From Euryarchaeota archaeon UBA556 (GTDB lineage: Archaea > Thermoplasmatota > Poseidoniia > Poseidoniales > Thalassarchaeaceae), in assembly GCA_002494975.1 (NCBI GenBank), contig DADI01000006.1, forward strand, positions 1,225-10,122: DNA of 8,898 bases. The letters run 5' to 3'. The position numbers were made by a program, and so were the translations under genes. The notes below the pieces were generated by a model. That model saw only the letters and a program-made list of their open reading frames with translations. It searched no databases and was not told the DNA's origin. Positions 6,932 to 8,898 of this stretch are shown here, piece after piece; within the stretch, counting starts at the first letter, position 1, and each line of letters opens with the position of its first letter.

Positions 6932-8458
6932 TCATTCTTCTTCAGTAAGGTTAGTAATTATTTTAGAAGGCATATACAATTTTACCAAAATTGCAGCGGC
7001 AATCGCCATAACTCCCATCACTGTTGCCGATGCAATCATACCTTCCATAAATGCATACTGTGCATTTTCAATTAATGTGAGCCCGAGGATATTCCCGCCT
7101 TCTATGAGTTCGGCACCGATTTGCATTGCTGCAGGAAACGACTCTAGAGGGATATTGCCTAAATCAAGGCCAACAGGCACTTCCATATTTCTTTGATAAT
7201 ATTCATTCAACACACTCCCGCCTATCGCAATACCAAGTGCTCCTCCAACTTCTCTACTGGCGTCATTAGTAGCGCTACCAACTCCTGCTTTATCCGAAGG
7301 TATGGAATCCATTACCACTGTTGTGGCAGGCGCTAGAGTCAAACCCATCCCAAATCCAAGTAACAGGAAAATACAGGCCAGTCGAATATATTCAGAATCA
7401 ATTTCTACAGTAGTAAATATCGCCATAGCAGCAGTCATCAACACTAATCCCATTGAAATGACATTATTACTTCCAAATTTAGCAGACAACCTGTCACTAT
7501 TAGCCGCAGCGGGCATGAGACCCAAAGGAAGGGGCAGGAATCTCACAGCCGCTTCTAATGCAGTATGCCCTCTTACTAATTGAAAATGTAACATCTGAGT
7601 AAACATGAATGAGAACATCACGAAAGAAGCTAACATTATTGCAATTAAACCCAAAGAAAAACCATTAAATTTAAAGAATCCAATTGGCAACATTGGATAT
7701 TCAGCCTTTCTTTCCCATTTTACAAACATATAAGTTAAAATTATTCCCAATCCACTAATAAGAATCATTTCTGAACTCGTCCATCCTAGTGATGGAGCTT
7801 CAATTATGGCGTAAAGAATAGTCCCTAAGGCGGCTATCGATAATATCGCTCCAACCGGATCTAAAGGAGTCTTTTTACTATCCTTTGAATTGGGTACAAA
7901 CATTAATCCTAATGACAGAGCCAATAATATAATTGGGATATTAATCAAGAAAACCATCTGCCAATCATAATTTTCTACAGCCCAACCTCCGACCAATAAT
8001 CCAATAGGTGCGCCAATTCCTGCCATCATCGTCCAAATCCCAATCGCTTTGCCTCTCTCCTCTCTAGGGAAAACAACAATGACAATTGACAATGTAGCTG
8101 GCATAACTAATGCTGCACCAAACCCCATGGTCGCTCTAGCCATAATGACATCATTCGAAGAATCCGCATAAAATGCAGCAGCAGCAGAAGCCAATCCAAG
8201 TAAAACCAACCCCAACTGCAAAGCTCTTTTTCGGCCAAATCTATCTCCTAATGCACCCATAACTAGGAGCATTCCTCCAAAAATCAAAGCATAAGAATCA
8301 ACTATCCATTGCAAATCACTATTATTAGCCTGTAAATCTTTAGACATTTCAGGTAATGCGACATTCAAAGTCACATTATTCAACATTACAATTACAAGAC
8401 TCAGACTCATAATACCGAGGATAATCCAACGATTTTCATGCGTCTTACTTACTTCCAT
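6932..8458 (-). CDS. MFS drug/proton antiporter-type transporter, DHA2 (14-TM) family
   Basis: A 508-residue membrane protein with about 14 hydrophobic segments, resembling the EmrB/QacA branch of the major facilitator superfamily, whose members export drugs or other small molecules using the proton gradient. Motif A is GDRFGRKR (71-78). Motif B centres on Arg108 in ARATMGFG. The antiporter motif C is GIGAPIGLLVGG (147-158), followed by the common NYDWQMVFLINIP segment. The first-helix motif, usually LDxTxxNVALP, reads LNNVTLNVALP (26-36), so the acidic residue is Asn27 here. Substrate cannot be predicted; nothing nearby suggests one. The start at ATG 8458 has only a weak GGCGAT upstream. Its stop codon begins on the base after the pseudouridine synthase stop. 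It diverges from the lipoprotein gene. Confidence 0.92.
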   Translation of the reverse strand: MEVSKTHENRWIILGIMSLSLVIVMLNNVTLNVALPEMSKDLQANNSDLQWIVDSYALIFGGMLLVMGALGDRFGRKRALQLGLVLLGLASAAAAFYADSSNDVIMARATMGFGAALVMPATLSIVIVVFPREERGKAIGIWTMMAGIGAPIGLLVGGWAVENYDWQMVFLINIPIILLALSLGLMFVPNSKDSKKTPLDPVGAILSIAALGTILYAIIEAPSLGWTSSEMILISGLGIILTYMFVKWERKAEYPMLPIGFFKFNGFSLGLIAIMLASFVMFSFMFTQMLHFQLVRGHTALEAAVRFLPLPLGLMPAAANSDRLSAKFGSNNVISMGLVLMTAAMAIFTTVEIDSEYIRLACIFLLLGFGMGLTLAPATTVVMDSIPSDKAGVGSATNDASREVGGALGIAIGGSVLNEYYQRNMEVPVGLDLGNIPLESFPAAMQIGAELIEGGNILGLTLIENAQYAFMEGMIASATVMGVMAIAAAILVKLYMPSKIITNLTEEE

Positions 8459-8524
8459 AACATCGCCGTCGAATAGTACTTTTTCAAAACATAGGTTACA
8501 ATATTAGCACCGCCTCCGATAATC
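8459..8524. promoter_or_regulatory. Divergent promoter gap, transporter / lipoprotein
   Basis: Sixty-six bases separate two divergent starts, so both promoters must be compact. The palindromic AATATT at 8500-8505 is the best TATA-like candidate. It lies about 22 bases before ATG 8525, so that transcript would be almost leaderless. It lies about 45 bases before ATG 8458 on the other strand. Neither start has a good Shine-Dalgarno site. This is pattern-based inference. Confidence 0.3.
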
Positions 8525-8898
8525 ATGGCCAACCGGTTATATGCACTTTCTATGTCTTTGATGATCATAGTAGTTAGTATGTCTGGATGTATATTTTCAG
8601 AGCCTTCTAAAGTAGGTAATTCTGACCAAGGAGATACATACCCATCTATTTTCGATCGCCATACTTTGGATTGGAAAGATAATCATACTTTTTCTTACAC
8701 TCTTGAACAGGGCCCATATTATGCACTCGATGTTCAAGAGGCACTAATTGAAGTGGATACTTCAGATGTTTGGGAAACAGGGCCTGAAACCTCAGAAGTT
8801 CATCTTTCATATTGGTTACCAAGTAACACTTTAGAGGGCGAAACAGTCCCTGTAATAGCTGTTATAAGCCCGTATTTTTCATATGGTGCTCAAGGAGA
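8525..8898 (+). CDS. Secreted lipoprotein, possibly peptidase S15/CocE-like hydrolase (partial)
   Basis: An open frame from ATG 8525 runs to the window edge without a stop, giving the first 124 residues of a longer protein. An in-frame TAG at 8492 prevents further extension. The N-terminus is a lipoprotein signal: Arg4, a hydrophobic stretch at about 5-18, then the lipobox MSGC with Cys22 as the expected lipid-bearing residue, followed by a polar linker. The mature protein should therefore be anchored on the outer face of the membrane. The segment VHLSYWLPSN, then VPVIAVISPYFSYG, resembles the opening strands of peptidase S15 / X-Pro dipeptidyl-peptidase and CocE-type alpha/beta hydrolases. 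The catalytic serine, aspartate and histidine would lie beyond the window, so the enzyme call is tentative; the lipoprotein call is stronger. ATG 8552 is a poorer start, since it would leave a short uncharged signal. Confidence 0.7.
   Translation, partial: MANRLYALSMSLMIIVVSMSGCIFSEPSKVGNSDQGDTYPSIFDRHTLDWKDNHTFSYTLEQGPYYALDVQEALIEVDTSDVWETGPETSEVHLSYWLPSNTLEGETVPVIAVISPYFSYGAQG

Noticed and set aside
6924..7583. Plus-strand open frames opposite the transporter
   Set aside because: They are antisense to transmembrane helices of the MFS gene, which often yield hydrophobic-looking shadows.
8170..8195. GCAGCAGCAG-like triplet run
   Set aside because: It is simply a run of alanine codons in a transporter helix (minus strand), not a tandem-repeat locus.
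1..8898. tRNA/rRNA genes, CRISPR arrays, insertion sequences, defence or phage genes
   Set aside because: Coding genes fill almost the whole window, all gaps are about 130 bases or shorter, and I see no spaced repeats, transposase motifs or tRNA-like cloverleaf sequence.

Overview
This A+T-rich window is densely packed with ordinary housekeeping genes: eight protein-coding genes, one of them cut by the right edge, and no RNA genes, CRISPR arrays or mobile elements that I can recognise. My best guess for the source is an uncultured marine planktonic archaeon, possibly Marine Group II (Poseidoniales). The reasons are GGAGGT/GGTGAT-type Shine-Dalgarno sites, candidate TATA boxes in short divergent promoters, a eukaryote-type OMP decarboxylase, a fused PurS-PurL with a separate long PurQ, and a lipoprotein that looks like a peptidase S15 hydrolase. 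This is inference. A bacterium is not excluded, because PurSL, RluA and DHA2-type transporters are all common in bacteria.

Left part (1-4831): pyrF (minus) and purL (plus) diverge from a region of about 120 bases. pyrF encodes the last step of UMP synthesis. purL and purQ overlap by one base (TAATG) and together encode formylglycinamidine ribonucleotide (FGAM) synthase, the fourth step of purine synthesis. PurL carries two PurS-like repeats at its N-terminus, so no separate purS gene is needed. The block therefore pairs pyrimidine and purine synthesis.

Middle (4832-6931): a class I SAM-dependent methyltransferase follows purQ after 39 bases and may be co-transcribed with it. It converges on a small four-helix membrane protein of unknown function (minus). 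That gene diverges from an RluA-family pseudouridine synthase (plus) across a short region with a good TATA-like element that could serve both directions.

Right part (6932-8898): a 14-helix MFS drug-exporter-type transporter (minus) ends on the base immediately after the stop codon of the pseudouridine synthase. It diverges from a partial lipoprotein gene that runs off the window.

The observation most worth checking is in pyrF. The gene is intact and keeps the catalytic Asp/Lys array of the eukaryotic enzymes, but the phosphate-gripping arginine (yeast Arg235) is a serine and a ribose-contact threonine (yeast Thr100) is an isoleucine. I found no convincing evidence of an undescribed multi-gene system here.
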